In this document: positions 54,941-64,000 of the stretch, in pieces | Numbering within the stretch: the stretch's first letter is position 1 | Layout: each line of letters starts with the position of its first letter | Origin: Bacteroidota bacterium | GTDB lineage: Bacteria > Bacteroidota > Bacteroidia > B-17B0 > Aurantibacillaceae | NCBI GenBank assembly: GCA_016711805.1 | Contig: JADJSH010000007.1 | Span: 124,001-188,000 of the forward strand | Length of the DNA: 64,000 nt | Direction: 5' to 3' | The notes under the pieces: generated by a model | Database searches by the model: none | What the model was told of the DNA's origin: nothing | Seen by the model: the letters and a program-made list of their open reading frames with translations, nothing else | Position numbers and translations under genes: made by a program

Positions 54941-55703
54941 CATCCATATCAAAGCAGTAGTTGTAGATGACTCTCCGCAAGCACGAAAACTACTACGATT
55001 AATGTTGCAAGAATTTGCGCCTGATATTGAAGTTGTTGCGGAAGCCGAAAATGGAAATTTGGGAATTACAGCAATTAAAACTTACGCGCCAGATGTAGCA
55101 TTTTTAGATATTGATATGCCCGAAAAATCGGGTATTGAACTAGCAGAAGAATTAGTGAAAGAAAATATCCATTGTCGTATTGTTTTTACAACCGCCTTTA
55201 ATCAATATGCGATAAATGCCTTTAGATTATCAGCCATTGATTATTTACTAAAACCCATCAACGAACAACAATTAATTGAAAGTGTTGAGAAAATTAGGCA
55301 ACAATTGCAACTCAAAACAGCACAAGAGCAGCTTAAAGCATTATCACAAAATTTGAAATCAAATCAAAAACAAGTGATATGTATCCCTAGTCAAAATGGT
55401 TATGATTATATAAATATTGCAGATATTGAGTATTTAGAAGCTGATGGATCGTATGTGCATTTATTTTTAATCGATAAAAAACAAAAAACAGTTTCTAAAA
55501 ATTTAAAATACTTTGAACAAACATTAGAGCCATTTTCAAATTTTGTGAGAGCGCATCGATCTTTTATTATTAATTTAGATTTAATGACTTCGTTTAGTAA
55601 ATCTGGCAGAGGAACCATTATCATGCAAAATGGTAAAGAGGTTGATTTGGCTCGCGATAGACGAAGTGATTTTCTGACCATTTTAGAAAAAATAGGTAAA
55701 TAG
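54930..55703 (+). CDS. LytTR-family response regulator
   Basis: 257 residues. Receiver domain (KAVVVDDSPQARKLLR; phospho-Asp in VAFLDIDMPEKSG; Lys in YLLKPI), a short coiled linker, and a LytTR DNA-binding domain from about 150 (YINIADIEYLEADGSYVHLF, FVRAHRSFIINLDL). Its start overlaps the kinase gene. Typical cognate pair: the kinase phosphorylates this protein, which then binds direct-repeat promoter sites. Target genes may include the T9SS genes just downstream, but no binding site was identified. Confidence 0.92.
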   Translation: MANNIHIKAVVVDDSPQARKLLRLMLQEFAPDIEVVAEAENGNLGITAIKTYAPDVAFLDIDMPEKSGIELAEELVKENIHCRIVFTTAFNQYAINAFRLSAIDYLLKPINEQQLIESVEKIRQQLQLKTAQEQLKALSQNLKSNQKQVICIPSQNGYDYINIADIEYLEADGSYVHLFLIDKKQKTVSKNLKYFEQTLEPFSNFVRAHRSFIINLDLMTSFSKSGRGTIIMQNGKEVDLARDRRSDFLTILEKIGK

Positions 55704-55789
55704 TTCCCATTCACAAAGTCATCTGTTCCGTTTACAAAACATAAAATAGGTTGCGGTAAATTATTTTCATTTTTGTTAAAAAAACAACT

Positions 55790-56761
55790 ATGAGAAAACA
55801 TTTACTAGCAGCAATCTCCATTTTTTGCGGAACTTTTGCACTTTTGGCACAAGTGCCAACCAACGGATTGGTATCCAAGTGGTCTTTTGAAGGAAATCTA
55901 ACACAAGATAGTCACGGCACTTATACCCTTACTAACAGTGCAGTATTATTAGACACTGGATTTCAACAAATACCAAACACTGCCGCTTACTTTAACGGAG
56001 GTGCAAATTTGTCAATAAATAATGCCGTTTTTCGACCAACAACTTTTTCAATAGCTACCTGGTTCAAAAGAGATGGCACTGTTCCCTACCACACTTTAGC
56101 TAATGTGCGTATTAACCCTTCATCTTCCCCTTTTAATTCTTACAACTTATGTTTTGGTAATTCAACATCACAAAAACTAACTTTTTTCTTCACAACAACA
56201 AGTAATAATGACCTATCTCTTCAAGATACCGCTATTATTGATCCTAATATCTGGACACATGTGATTGTTACATGTGATTACAACAGCACAAATAATAACA
56301 CAATCATTAAAATGTATGTAAACGGATCCATTCATGCTCAAGGAACTTATTCAAATAGTATATATTACTCTCCCACAAGCAAACCACTCACTTTAGGAAG
56401 TGTTAGTGGAGCGCCAAGCGGAAATAGTTTAAACGGAAGTTTAGATGAATTTCTATTTTATAACCGAGTGTTATCGCCTACAGAAGCTACCAACATCTAT
56501 AACAGCACACCTACTGGCATTTATTCTTCTAACAACATTCAAAATTCAGAAATTACACTTTATCCAAATCCAACTAATTCAATCTTAAACATTGAAGTAA
56601 AAAAACAAACACAAATTTCTATTGTCAATATGTTAGGAGAGGTTGTAAAAACAGAAACTATTAACGGAGCAAGCAAACTAGATGTTAGTGATTTAACTAC
56701 TGGCGTTTATTTTATACAAGATTCTAAATCTGGAAAAGCAATTAAGTTCATCAAGCAATAA
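55790..56761 (+). CDS. T9SS cargo with LamG/concanavalin-like domain
   Basis: 323 residues, signal MRKHLLAAISIFCGTFALLAQ. One LamG-like domain fills residues about 25-240 (LVSKWSFEGNLTQDSHG; AAYFNGGANLSIN; SIATWFKRDG; ITWVHVIVT-like; LGSVSGAPSGNSLNGSLDEF; FYNRVLSPTEA). The sorting domain follows (LYPNPTNSILNIEVKKQTQI to GKAIKFIKQ), similar to those of the next two genes. It may bind polysaccharide. Terminator 56779. Confidence 0.88.
   Translation: MRKHLLAAISIFCGTFALLAQVPTNGLVSKWSFEGNLTQDSHGTYTLTNSAVLLDTGFQQIPNTAAYFNGGANLSINNAVFRPTTFSIATWFKRDGTVPYHTLANVRINPSSSPFNSYNLCFGNSTSQKLTFFFTTTSNNDLSLQDTAIIDPNIWTHVIVTCDYNSTNNNTIIKMYVNGSIHAQGTYSNSIYYSPTSKPLTLGSVSGAPSGNSLNGSLDEFLFYNRVLSPTEATNIYNSTPTGIYSSNNIQNSEITLYPNPTNSILNIEVKKQTQISIVNMLGEVVKTETINGASKLDVSDLTTGVYFIQDSKSGKAIKFIKQ
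56561..56761 (+). repeat. T9SS sorting-domain DNA module, copy 1 (diverged)
   Basis: 201 bases from the YPNP codons to the stop, aligned without gaps to the copies at 57667 and 59271 but with more differences. Encodes the same sorting domain. Confidence 0.7.
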
Positions 56762-56778
56762 TAATATCACAAAACAAA

Positions 56779-56818
56779 GAAGCGTATACCTGCTTAAGGT
56801 ATATGCTTCTATATTTTT
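56779..56818 (+). terminator. Intrinsic terminator between T9SS genes
   Basis: Stem GAAGCGTATACC/GGTATATGCTTC (one G-T pair), 7-base loop, then a T-rich tract (TATATTTTT). Confidence 0.8.
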
Positions 56819-56835
56819 AAACTAAATATATATTT

Positions 56836-57867
56836 ATGAAAAAAACCATACTATTATCAACGTTACTTTTAACACTTAATATCCAATCTACAATTGCTCA
56901 ATGTGATAATTTTTATAGCATTGCAGTTCCATCAGGCGACACACTTCATTGCACTGGTGGAGACATGTATAGAACCGCTGTAGCTTTTAACCCAGTAAAG
57001 CAATTATATTATAGTGTAAATGCAGGCGGTTCTGCCTATGACGAAGTTTTTAACATAAATGGACAAAAAGTTGGATCTTCAATTGCTGTTGATTGGAGAG
57101 GATTATGGTGGAATCCAAATCAAAATGTGATTGAAGGAAATACTTGGGATAATTATTTTGCAGTTGATAGCTTACAATCAAATGGACATCTTGGAGGAAC
57201 GATATACACATTTCCTGGTAACACCACACCTCCAAATGTACAATCTGCTGGAACGTATGATCCTTCACAGAATTTAATTTATTATTATTACAATGGAACA
57301 TTATATGGTGAAAGCAGAACAGGACTTGTAGATATTACTCCAATAACATTAACAGGCCTTGCATCATTTACAGATGTTATTTCACACTCGCTTTTTTACT
57401 ATGATTGTCCTGGAAAAGAAATTGTATTATTTGAAAATGGGAGTCTAAATAAGAGATTACTGTTTTTTAATAAATCAACTGGGGCATTTAGTGCGGCAGT
57501 ACTATTGCCATCTTCATTAGGAAGTATAACCTACACTGGCGGAAGTTTCTCATTTGCAAATGACATCGTTTGGTTATATAATTTCAGTATAAATAAATGG
57601 GTTGGATATGATTTTATTCAATCGAGTGTTGGAATAAATGAATTAAAACAAAATATAGTTTCAATTTACCCTAACCCAACAAATTCAACCTTAAACATTG
57701 AAGTTAAAGAACAAACACAAATTTCTATCCTTAATATTTTAAGTGAAGTTGTAAAAACAGAAACTATTAACGGCACAAGTAAACTAGATGTTAGTAATTT
57801 AAACGCTGGTGTATATTTTATTCAAGATGCTAAATCTGGAAAAGCCATTAAGTTTATTAAAGAATAG
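56836..57867 (+). CDS. T9SS cargo of unknown fold with type A sorting domain
   Basis: 343 residues, signal MKKTILLSTLLLTLNIQSTIAQ. The mature part (about 25-275) has beta-rich segments (YYSVNAGGSAYDEVFNINGQ; GLWWNPNQNVIEGNTWDNYF; ITYTGGSFSFANDIVWLYNF), propeller-like in pattern, no family recognised. The sorting domain (IYPNPTNSTLNIEVKEQTQI ...) is almost the same as in the next gene at DNA level. Surface or secreted. Confidence 0.82.
   Translation: MKKTILLSTLLLTLNIQSTIAQCDNFYSIAVPSGDTLHCTGGDMYRTAVAFNPVKQLYYSVNAGGSAYDEVFNINGQKVGSSIAVDWRGLWWNPNQNVIEGNTWDNYFAVDSLQSNGHLGGTIYTFPGNTTPPNVQSAGTYDPSQNLIYYYYNGTLYGESRTGLVDITPITLTGLASFTDVISHSLFYYDCPGKEIVLFENGSLNKRLLFFNKSTGAFSAAVLLPSSLGSITYTGGSFSFANDIVWLYNFSINKWVGYDFIQSSVGINELKQNIVSIYPNPTNSTLNIEVKEQTQISILNILSEVVKTETINGTSKLDVSNLNAGVYFIQDAKSGKAIKFIKE
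57667..57867 (+). repeat. T9SS sorting-domain DNA module, copy 2
   Basis: 201 bases; I count five differences from 59271-59471, the last in the stop codon. The preceding coding parts of the two genes are unrelated. Confidence 0.9.
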
Positions 57868-57880
57868 ATTTTTTGATTAT

Positions 57881-57922
57881 AATAAAGACATTTAATATTC
57901 ACTAGATGTCTTTATTATTTTA
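57881..57922 (+). terminator. Intrinsic terminator between T9SS genes
   Basis: Stem AATAAAGACAT/ATGTCTTTATT with a 13-base loop, then ATTTTA. Weaker T tract than others. Confidence 0.65.
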
Positions 57923-57938
57923 AAACTAAAAATACACT

Positions 57939-59471
57939 ATGAAAAAAATTACATTATCTATCTTCTCCTTTCTATTAGCAATCACTGCTACGGCACAAAA
58001 CTTTACTTGGGTAGGAGGATTCAACACGTCGAATTCCTTTGGGAACTATGGTATTCAGGGGGTACCTAGTTCATCTAACCAACCAGAAGCAAGGACTGGG
58101 GCAGCCAATTGGATAGATGCGTCCAATAACCTTTGGCTATTTGGCGGCAATACACAAACCGGCAGAAAAAACGATTTATGGAAATTTAATACCACCACCA
58201 ATCAATGGGTGTGGTTAAAGGGGCCAAATACTATCGATGATCAAGGTTCTTCAGGAACAAAAGGGGTAACTGCAGCTTCAAACAATCCCAGTGCCCGCGA
58301 TGGCGGAATAACTTGGATGGATACCTCCGGAAATTTATGGCTTTTTGGAGGGTTTGGCTTTCCTTTAAGCGGCACAGGTTTAGGGGCCTTAAACGATTTA
58401 TGGAAATACAACACTAATACTAACGAATGGACTTGGATAAGTGGCGATAATACCAAAGATATAAATGGCATTTACGGAACAATAGGTGTATCAAACTCCG
58501 CCAATAAAATGGGTGGAAGATATTTAGCCGCATCTTGGGTTGATAACCTCAATAACTTATGGCTATTTGGCGGCATTGGTTTTTCTTCGGTTAACACCTC
58601 AGCAAACAATCAAAACGATTTATGGAAATACAATGTTACAACCAATGAATGGACTTGGGTAAGTGGAAGTAATTTCCAATCTCAATTCGGTACTTATGGA
58701 ACAAAAAGTATAGCTTCCGTTTCCAACACCCCTGGAGCAAGAAATTCCGTAGCTTCATGGAACGATGGAAATGGAAACCTATATCTATTTGGCGGCAATG
58801 GTTTTGCCAACTCGTCTGCGGGATCGTTAAATGATTTTTGGCGATTTAACTCAATTACCACACAATGGACGTGGATGAAAGGAGATAGTATAGCGGATAA
58901 AAAAGCTGTTTATGGAGTCATCAATGTTACAAATCCATTAAGCATTCCGGGTTCACGCTCCTTGGCGGGAAGTTGGGTTGAATCAAATGGGAATTTTTTC
59001 TTATTTGGTGGGCAAGGTAAAACTGCCAATACAGTTGGAAATGTTTCCTTAAACGATATTTGGAAACTTGATCTTTCAACAAATAACTGGACTTGGGTCG
59101 GGGGCGATAGTATAGGCAATAAGCTCGGCAACTACGGCACCCTAAACGTACCTGCTGCCACAAATCAAATGGGTTCTCGTAGCCGACATAACTGCTGGGT
59201 TGAATCAACCGGAAAAGTATGGGTTTTTGGTGGACAAGGTTACTCTTTTAACATTCCTAATTTCACGCTTTACCCCAACCCAACAAATTCAATCTTAAAC
59301 ATTGAAGTTAAAGAACAAACACAAATTTCTATTCTTAATATTTTAAGTGAAGTTGTAAAAACAGAAACTATTAACGGCACAAGTAAACTAGATGTTAGTA
59401 ATTTAAACGCTGGTGTATATTTTATTCAAGATGCTAAATCTAGAAAAGCCATTAAGTTTATTAAAGAATAA
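57939..59471 (+). CDS. T9SS cargo with Kelch-type repeats
   Basis: 510 residues, signal MKKITLSIFSFLLAITATAQ. At least six Kelch-like blades, each with WxxxxGNLWLFGG and NDLWKYN-type strands (NNLWLFGGNTQTGRKNDLWK; GNLWLFGGFGFPLSGTG; NNLWLFGGIGFSSVN; GNLYLFGGNGFANSS; GNFFLFGGQGKTANT; GKVWVFGGQGYSF). Together they make a six- or seven-blade propeller of about 420 residues. Sorting domain at the end, nearly identical to the preceding gene's. Exported; ligand unknown. Confidence 0.9.
   Translation: MKKITLSIFSFLLAITATAQNFTWVGGFNTSNSFGNYGIQGVPSSSNQPEARTGAANWIDASNNLWLFGGNTQTGRKNDLWKFNTTTNQWVWLKGPNTIDDQGSSGTKGVTAASNNPSARDGGITWMDTSGNLWLFGGFGFPLSGTGLGALNDLWKYNTNTNEWTWISGDNTKDINGIYGTIGVSNSANKMGGRYLAASWVDNLNNLWLFGGIGFSSVNTSANNQNDLWKYNVTTNEWTWVSGSNFQSQFGTYGTKSIASVSNTPGARNSVASWNDGNGNLYLFGGNGFANSSAGSLNDFWRFNSITTQWTWMKGDSIADKKAVYGVINVTNPLSIPGSRSLAGSWVESNGNFFLFGGQGKTANTVGNVSLNDIWKLDLSTNNWTWVGGDSIGNKLGNYGTLNVPAATNQMGSRSRHNCWVESTGKVWVFGGQGYSFNIPNFTLYPNPTNSILNIEVKEQTQISILNILSEVVKTETINGTSKLDVSNLNAGVYFIQDAKSRKAIKFIKE
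59271..59471 (+). repeat. T9SS sorting-domain DNA module, copy 3
   Basis: 201 bases; five differences from 57667-57867 by eye. Points to a recent duplication or conversion limited to the sorting-domain part. Confidence 0.9.
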
Positions 59472-59489
59472 TTTTATTTTAAACAGCAG

Positions 59490-59528
59490 AAAGCGCTTGT
59501 CGGAATTTTTTCGGCAAGCGCTTTTGTT
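59490..59528 (+). terminator. Intrinsic terminator after the Kelch T9SS gene
   Basis: Stem AAAGCGCTTG/CAAGCGCTTT with a 15-base loop and TTTTGTTTT after it. Confidence 0.8.
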
Positions 59529-59716
59529 TTATAACAATTATAAAATCGCTATGCTGAACCAATGATTTTTGCAATTTCTATTTATGACAATTGTCATATC
59601 TAAAGCATGAAAAGCTTTTTAAATTTGAGTATAGTGATTTTGTTTAGCTTAAAATTACTACATTAGATACAGTAACTGTTGTAACATTTACCTTAACCCA
59701 AAATAATACTAAAGCC

Positions 59717-60547
59717 ATGAATAAAATTTTAGTTCCCTGCGACTTTTCTGACACATCAAAAAACGCATTAAGCTATGCTATTGAATTAGCTAAAAATTTA
59801 TCGGCAGATTTACTATTATTACATGTAGCGCAGCTACCTGTAATGAATTCAGAATTTGGTTTAACCAGTTACTCTATACCTAATAATAATGCCGATAACA
59901 AAGCATTACTAGAAGAATTAGCTACTAAAATAAAACAAGATCATTCCACTATCACCAACGTTACTTGCTATGCAGAAATTGGGAATGCTAACGATGTAAT
60001 TGTTGAATACAGTAAAAACTACGACATCACTTTTACAGTAATGGGCATTAGTGGGCACGGAAATAAATTGATGAAAGCTTTTTTGGGAAGTACTGCCGTA
60101 AATGTTTCTAAAGAAACAATAACACCATTAATTATTGTACCGCCATATGCGAGCTACAAAAAAATTGAAAATATCGCCTTTGCCTGCGACTACGACGAAC
60201 ATATTGAAAGCAACACGTCTCTATTACAAGTAAAAGCACTAAACAGTATTTTAGGCGCTACATTAAACGTGTTGCATGTCGTTCCCGAAAATCACAATTT
60301 AAATTTTAAAGAATCACACATTGATTCATTCGTGGAGCATTCTTTAGAAACTGCTACTCATAAAACATTTATCATTACAGATAATGATATCAGTGAAGGC
60401 CTGTTAGAATTTGTGGAATATCACGATATTGATGCCATCATTATTGAACCAAAAAAACATTCTTTTTTTCACAATCTATTTTACCCTAGCATCACCAACG
60501 AAGTAGCATTTAATAGCCCTGTGCCAGTAATAACAATACATGGTTAG
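59717..60547 (+). CDS. Universal stress protein, tandem UspA domains
   Basis: 276 residues. First UspA domain: ILVPCDFSDTSKNALSYAIELA and the nucleotide-binding end GISGHGNKLMKAFLGSTAVNV (G-2x-G-9x-G-S/T pattern). The second is less conserved (NIAFACDYDEHIESNTSL to PVPVITIHG). ATP-binding stress proteins of the filament-forming class have two domains like this. The 5' region has no clear promoter. It overlaps the convergent DUF418 gene by 4 bases. Confidence 0.9.
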   Translation: MNKILVPCDFSDTSKNALSYAIELAKNLSADLLLLHVAQLPVMNSEFGLTSYSIPNNNADNKALLEELATKIKQDHSTITNVTCYAEIGNANDVIVEYSKNYDITFTVMGISGHGNKLMKAFLGSTAVNVSKETITPLIIVPPYASYKKIENIAFACDYDEHIESNTSLLQVKALNSILGATLNVLHVVPENHNLNFKESHIDSFVEHSLETATHKTFIITDNDISEGLLEFVEYHDIDAIIIEPKKHSFFHNLFYPSITNEVAFNSPVPVITIHG

Positions 60548-61859
60548 TCATTAAAGCCTTTGCCATAAGTTAATCGCTTCCACAACCACTCAACGGGTCC
60601 CATTTTCAAAAATCGAAAATATATGTTGGAGTAAGTGATTTGTATAATCCAAATGGTCACTACAAACAACAAAAGTCCTGTTGCATCATACTCACCATAA
60701 TGATTTAATCCAAAACCAAAAAAGTAGAATGAACATAATATTGTTTGCATAATATAATTCGTAAGTGCCATTCTTCCAACATTAGCAAACAGCCTTAAAA
60801 AAGATTTCAACCAATTCACTCTGCATAACAGTAATATCGCAGATGCATACCCAACTGTTAAAATAATACGTCCTGCACCACCTGGATGATTAACACTAAA
60901 AATTCTTGTTTCTATTGCTTGTATGAATTCGGCTTGAGTGTGAACCGACGTCAATACTGACAAACCACACAATGTAATGCCAACTGGTATTCCAATAAAC
61001 ACTAAAACTCTATAAATACTTGTTTTAATTGTTCCCTGAAAAAATCCAAATTTAAAAAGCGCCATTCCTAATAAAATGGTAGCAAATGATTCCCACATTC
61101 CCATAAAAAATTCCTTAGTATGATAGGGCATTACTTCTTCTGCATTTGCCAAAAAAATAGCAGGGTAATCCGCTTTCATTTTAATTTCTCTATTATAAAT
61201 GTCTTCTGTCACATTGTGTATATGATCTTTCGAAAATGGCAAGTAACTTCCTTTAACCTCTACAAATTCATCATAGACTTCTTGTTGTTTTTCATTAACA
61301 GGCTTATGCTCATTAATCTGTTTTTCAACATTTTTGTATTCAATATATTTTTCCTTTCGTTCCAAAAATGGTGCGCCACTAAAGTAAATGAATAGGGATA
61401 AAATAGAAAAAGACAATAAAAGTAAATTACGCGGTTTCATCGTTCTAAATGCAAATGCAAAAATTCCACACATGGCATACTCGTATAATACATCACCTCC
61501 CCATAAAAATATATAAGCATCTACTAAACCAAATACAATCATCCATGTCATCCGCTTAAAGTACAAATCAGCGACATGAATGGAATTGTCGTTTTTGTTT
61601 TCGATAAACAACATTAAGCCTGCACCAAATAAAAGAGTAAATAAGCCTCTCATTTTCCATCGAACAATATCATAATGGTATTATAAATAACACCATTTGT
61701 TGTTGTTTCCCCCTTCAAAGCATCATGCCAATATAGAAAAAACTCATGTGCAGAAAACGCCGGGATATTCATTAATAAAATTCCTAATACAGCAAATCCC
61801 CGCATAACATCCATAGCGTGAATTCTATTATTTAATTTAACGGCAGTAATGGCAGTCAT
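60544..61859 (-). CDS. DUF418 (YeiB-like) membrane protein, frameshifted
   Basis: N-terminal part (61859 to 61650): RIHAMDVMRGFAVLGILLMNI, the typical YeiB start. The main part (61653 to 60544): MRGLFTLLFGAGLMLFIENK ... with about 8-10 membrane helices and a DUF418 C-terminal region (FANVGRMALTNYIMQTILCS; GPVEWLWKRLTYGKGF). The two join as LFDGKMRGLFTLLFGAG when one A is added to the run of four opposite 61653-61656. Full length about 438 residues. Family members belong to an acyltransferase-like group; substrate unknown. Confidence 0.85.
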
Positions 61860-62053
61860 ACGATTTACAATTTGTGTTTATAGATTACATTCCTATTTTT
61901 AAATGTACGTTTTAAAAAGTAAATTAGTACTATTTATAGAAATAAATTGCTTCCATTATCCATTCCTATTTATCAAATAGTTTTGTACAACTTAACGAAA
62001 CCATATTTTTTGTCACTTTTCAAAAAACTAAGATTATAATAAAAAAACAGAAT

Positions 62054-62932
62054 ATGAGGTATTATAATGCATGCTTAGTTTTATCTGCAACCATGTTATT
62101 AATTACATCTTGCAAAAAAATGAATCAACTTCAAGAGCAAACCCTTGATTCAGACAAAAAACAAGTTTTATATTCCATTTCTTATGGCAATCATTGGCGA
62201 CATAAACTAGACATTGCGTTGCCTAAAAACAGAACCACTAAAACACCAACGGTAATTTTTATTCACGGCGGAGCTTGGGTAATGGGAGACAGAAGCGTTT
62301 TTTTACAAGAAATAAATAAGTTTGCAGATGCTGGCTTTGCCTGCGCTACAATTAATTACCGCTATGCTTCTTCCATCACTCACCAGCATCATACCGAACT
62401 AATGGAGGATATAAGAAAAGCTGTAGATTTCATTTCTAGTAAATCAGATGCGTGGCAAATTGCTCCTAATAATTTTGGATTAGTGGGACAAAGCGCTGGC
62501 GGACATCTATCTATGATGGCAGCCTACACTTACAACCCGGATCATATTATTAAAGCCTGCGCATCATGGGCTGGACCAGTTAATTTTATAGATAATGATC
62601 AACTTGCAATAACTAGCGCGCATCAAGTTTTTGAAGTATATGCTGGCTGCGCATTAAATGATCATCAAGATACTATGACTTACAAAGCAGCTAGTCCGTA
62701 TTGGAATACACAAAATGCTGTGCCAACATTAATAATACATGGCACAAAAGATATCGGAGTACCCTACTCTAACTTGCCGCGTTTTAAAGACCAACTAGAT
62801 GCTTCTGGCATAAAAAATTCATTTGTAACATTTGATGGAGAAGGACATCTATGGTATGGCAATAAATTAAATGAAGCACGAAATTTAACTTTAGATTGGT
62901 TTAAGCAAGAGTTGATATTGGACAATAAATAG
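62054..62932 (+). CDS. Alpha/beta-hydrolase (carboxylesterase/BD-FAE-like), lipoprotein
   Basis: 292 residues. Lipoprotein signal ending LLITSC. The hydrolase core has the oxyanion motif FIHGGAWVMGDR, nucleophile Ser in GLVGQSAGGHLSMM, catalytic Asp in IHGTKDIGVP and His in DGEGHLWYG. It matches HSL-type/acetyl-esterase enzymes. It is probably anchored in the periplasm or outer membrane. Substrate unknown. Confidence 0.9.
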   Translation: MRYYNACLVLSATMLLITSCKKMNQLQEQTLDSDKKQVLYSISYGNHWRHKLDIALPKNRTTKTPTVIFIHGGAWVMGDRSVFLQEINKFADAGFACATINYRYASSITHQHHTELMEDIRKAVDFISSKSDAWQIAPNNFGLVGQSAGGHLSMMAAYTYNPDHIIKACASWAGPVNFIDNDQLAITSAHQVFEVYAGCALNDHQDTMTYKAASPYWNTQNAVPTLIIHGTKDIGVPYSNLPRFKDQLDASGIKNSFVTFDGEGHLWYGNKLNEARNLTLDWFKQELILDNK

Positions 62933-63012
62933 TGCTTAGAGGCCTCAACAATATCTTAATAATTCGTTTGGTGTCATCTGACAACACAAATTGATTATTT
63001 TCGCAGTCTAAA

Positions 63013-63615
63013 ATGGACCTATTCTCAGATAATCAAATTACCAACTTATTACCTTACGACGGTACCGTATTGTATTACGGAACGGTAATGCCTCAAGTGG
63101 AAGCCAATCACTATTTTAATGAATTGTTTAATAGTATTGAATGGAAAAATGATGAAGCTATTGTTTTTGGAAAACATATTTTAACCAATCGTAAAGTAGC
63201 TTGGTATGGCGATAAGGATTTTGATTATACGTATTCCAACACCACCAAAAAAGCCCTGCCGTGGACAAAAGAATTACTCGCGCTTAAACAACTGGCAGAA
63301 GAAAAAACGGAAACAACTTACAATTCCTGCTTATTAAACTTATACCATGATGGCAATGAAGGCATGGCTTGGCATAGCGATAGCGAAAAAATGTTACAAA
63401 AAAATGGCGCTATTGCTTCGTTTACCTTTGGCGCCGAGCGTAAATTTGCCTTTAAACATAAAGTAACAAAAGATAATACTTCTCTTATTTTAGAGCACGG
63501 TAGCTTACTGGTAATGAAAGACGAAACCCAAACTCATTGGCTGCATCGCCTACCGCCAACTACAACTATTAAACGCCCTCGCATCAATCTGACTTTTAGA
63601 ACAATTATAGAATAA
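63013..63615 (+). CDS. AlkB-like 2-oxoglutarate/Fe(II) dioxygenase
   Basis: 200 residues. The Fe ligands are H and D in WHSDSE and a later H in HWLHRLP; the 2-oxoglutarate Arg is in RPRINLTFR. NSCLLNLYHDGNEGMAWHSD is characteristic of the AlkB family, whose members repair alkylated bases by oxidative demethylation; it is most like the short ALKBH2/3-type. No ada or other repair gene is adjacent. Length normal. Confidence 0.92.
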   Translation: MDLFSDNQITNLLPYDGTVLYYGTVMPQVEANHYFNELFNSIEWKNDEAIVFGKHILTNRKVAWYGDKDFDYTYSNTTKKALPWTKELLALKQLAEEKTETTYNSCLLNLYHDGNEGMAWHSDSEKMLQKNGAIASFTFGAERKFAFKHKVTKDNTSLILEHGSLLVMKDETQTHWLHRLPPTTTIKRPRINLTFRTIIE

Positions 63616-63686
63616 ATTTAGTAACCCCCCTCGATTGACAAAACTTGTATTACACAACACTTTAAGCATTGTCCGTTCGAGCGTCG

Positions 63687-63706
63687 TCGAGAACTAGCCA
63701 TTTAAA
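63687..63706. repeat. Short palindromic dispersed element (GTTCGAGCG..CGAGAAC)
   Basis: GTTCGAGCGTCGTCGAGAAC stands out as a GC-rich patch in AT-rich spacer. From memory, similar 18-20-base palindromes occur many times in Bacteroidota genomes. Seen once here. Confidence 0.4.
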
Positions 63707-63791
63707 ATTCTCGTTTCTAATCACAAATTATATTACTAAATATTTTAGAGAAAACTATCATTTTTATGGAGATTTCATTATATTCGTATCT

Positions 63792-64000
63792 GTGCTTAAC
63801 GGAAACGATATACAACAAGATGCAACTTTGAAAATTCAACAGTTAACTCATCAATCTATTGAGTTGTGCAGAAACAATCCTGTTGAAGGTATTAAACAAG
63901 CTGAAGAAATTATTGCACTAGCAACCTCTATTCAATCTGACTCAGATGTTGCCATTGGTAAAGCTTGCAAAGGCTCTTGTTTAGTGTGGCTAGGCCATTA
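63792..64000 (+). CDS. Start of a helical (TPR-like) protein, cut by window end
   Basis: An open frame runs from GTG 63792 (or TTG 63828) to the window end. The translation, NPVEGIKQAEEIIALATSIQ followed by AIGKACKGSCLVWLGHY, looks like the first TPR pair of a larger protein, often the sensor of an adenylate cyclase or histidine kinase in this phylum. An ATG at 63766 is in a different frame and soon stops. Start uncertain, identity unknown. Confidence 0.45.
   Translation, partial: MLNGNDIQQDATLKIQQLTHQSIELCRNNPVEGIKQAEEIIALATSIQSDSDVAIGKACKGSCLVWLGH

Overview
The window is AT-rich DNA from a member of the Bacteroidota. The evidence is a set of markers typical of the phylum: several type IX secretion (T9SS) cargo proteins with C-terminal sorting domains, PorP/SprF- and PorE-like proteins, promoters of the TTG-N19-TAnnTTTG type, ribosomal protein THX, and DUF4271 next to hemD next to rnpA. 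I cannot place it below phylum from sequence alone.

Layout. 1-3.3 kb: mutY (frameshifted), then a lipoprotein cytochrome c, a YceI protein and a DUF5777 barrel. 3.3-8 kb: DUF4271 membrane protein, a HemD with a histone-like Lys/Ala tail, rnpA, purE and purK. 8-13.8 kb: ribosomal protein THX, an S41 protease, a Lon-N-domain protein with an in-frame stop, rplY, prs and tRNA-Leu, with three copies of a GC-rich structured repeat and a tRNA-flanking scar. 13.8-23.2 kb: mostly single genes, including YdjM-like, AlkD-like, YdeI-like, LVIVD/T9SS, YitT and a large EF-hand membrane protein. 23.2-33.6 kb: a T9SS operon made of a roughly 2,340-residue Ig-repeat adhesin, a PorP/SprF protein and a PorE-like OmpA protein; each of the three is broken by what looks like a one-base homopolymer loss. 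33.7-41.5 kb: a complete Ile/Val operon ilvE-D-B-N-C-A, preceded by a leader peptide rich in Ile codons and an attenuator. 41.5-49.9 kb: a T9SS CUB-like protein, a helical-repeat protein, an omega-amidase-like protein and a methionine aminotransferase separated by four tandem paralogous secreted proteins, then tRNA-Cys. 49.9-55.7 kb: a Crp/Fnr regulator, a YiaA-like gene with a perfect FNR box at class II spacing, a ceramidase-like protein, and a propeller histidine kinase/LytTR regulator pair. 55.8-64 kb: three T9SS cargo genes with nearly identical sorting-domain DNA, a universal stress protein, a DUF418 protein (frameshifted), an esterase, an AlkB-like oxygenase, and the start of another gene.

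Functional themes are branched-chain amino-acid synthesis under Ile-codon attenuation, T9SS surface display, and oxygen or redox control through a Crp/Fnr protein. Six genes (mutY, porE-like, porP-like, the adhesin, ilvD, DUF418) carry single-base frameshifts, five of them in A/T homopolymers, and one carries a nonsense codon. Because ilvD sits in an otherwise intact operon, uncorrected long-read errors are the simplest explanation; phase variation is the more interesting alternative. The least explained structures are the GC-rich repeat family with covarying hairpins (8.0 and 11.0-11.2 kb) and the geneless stretch downstream of tRNA-Leu (13.1-13.7 kb).
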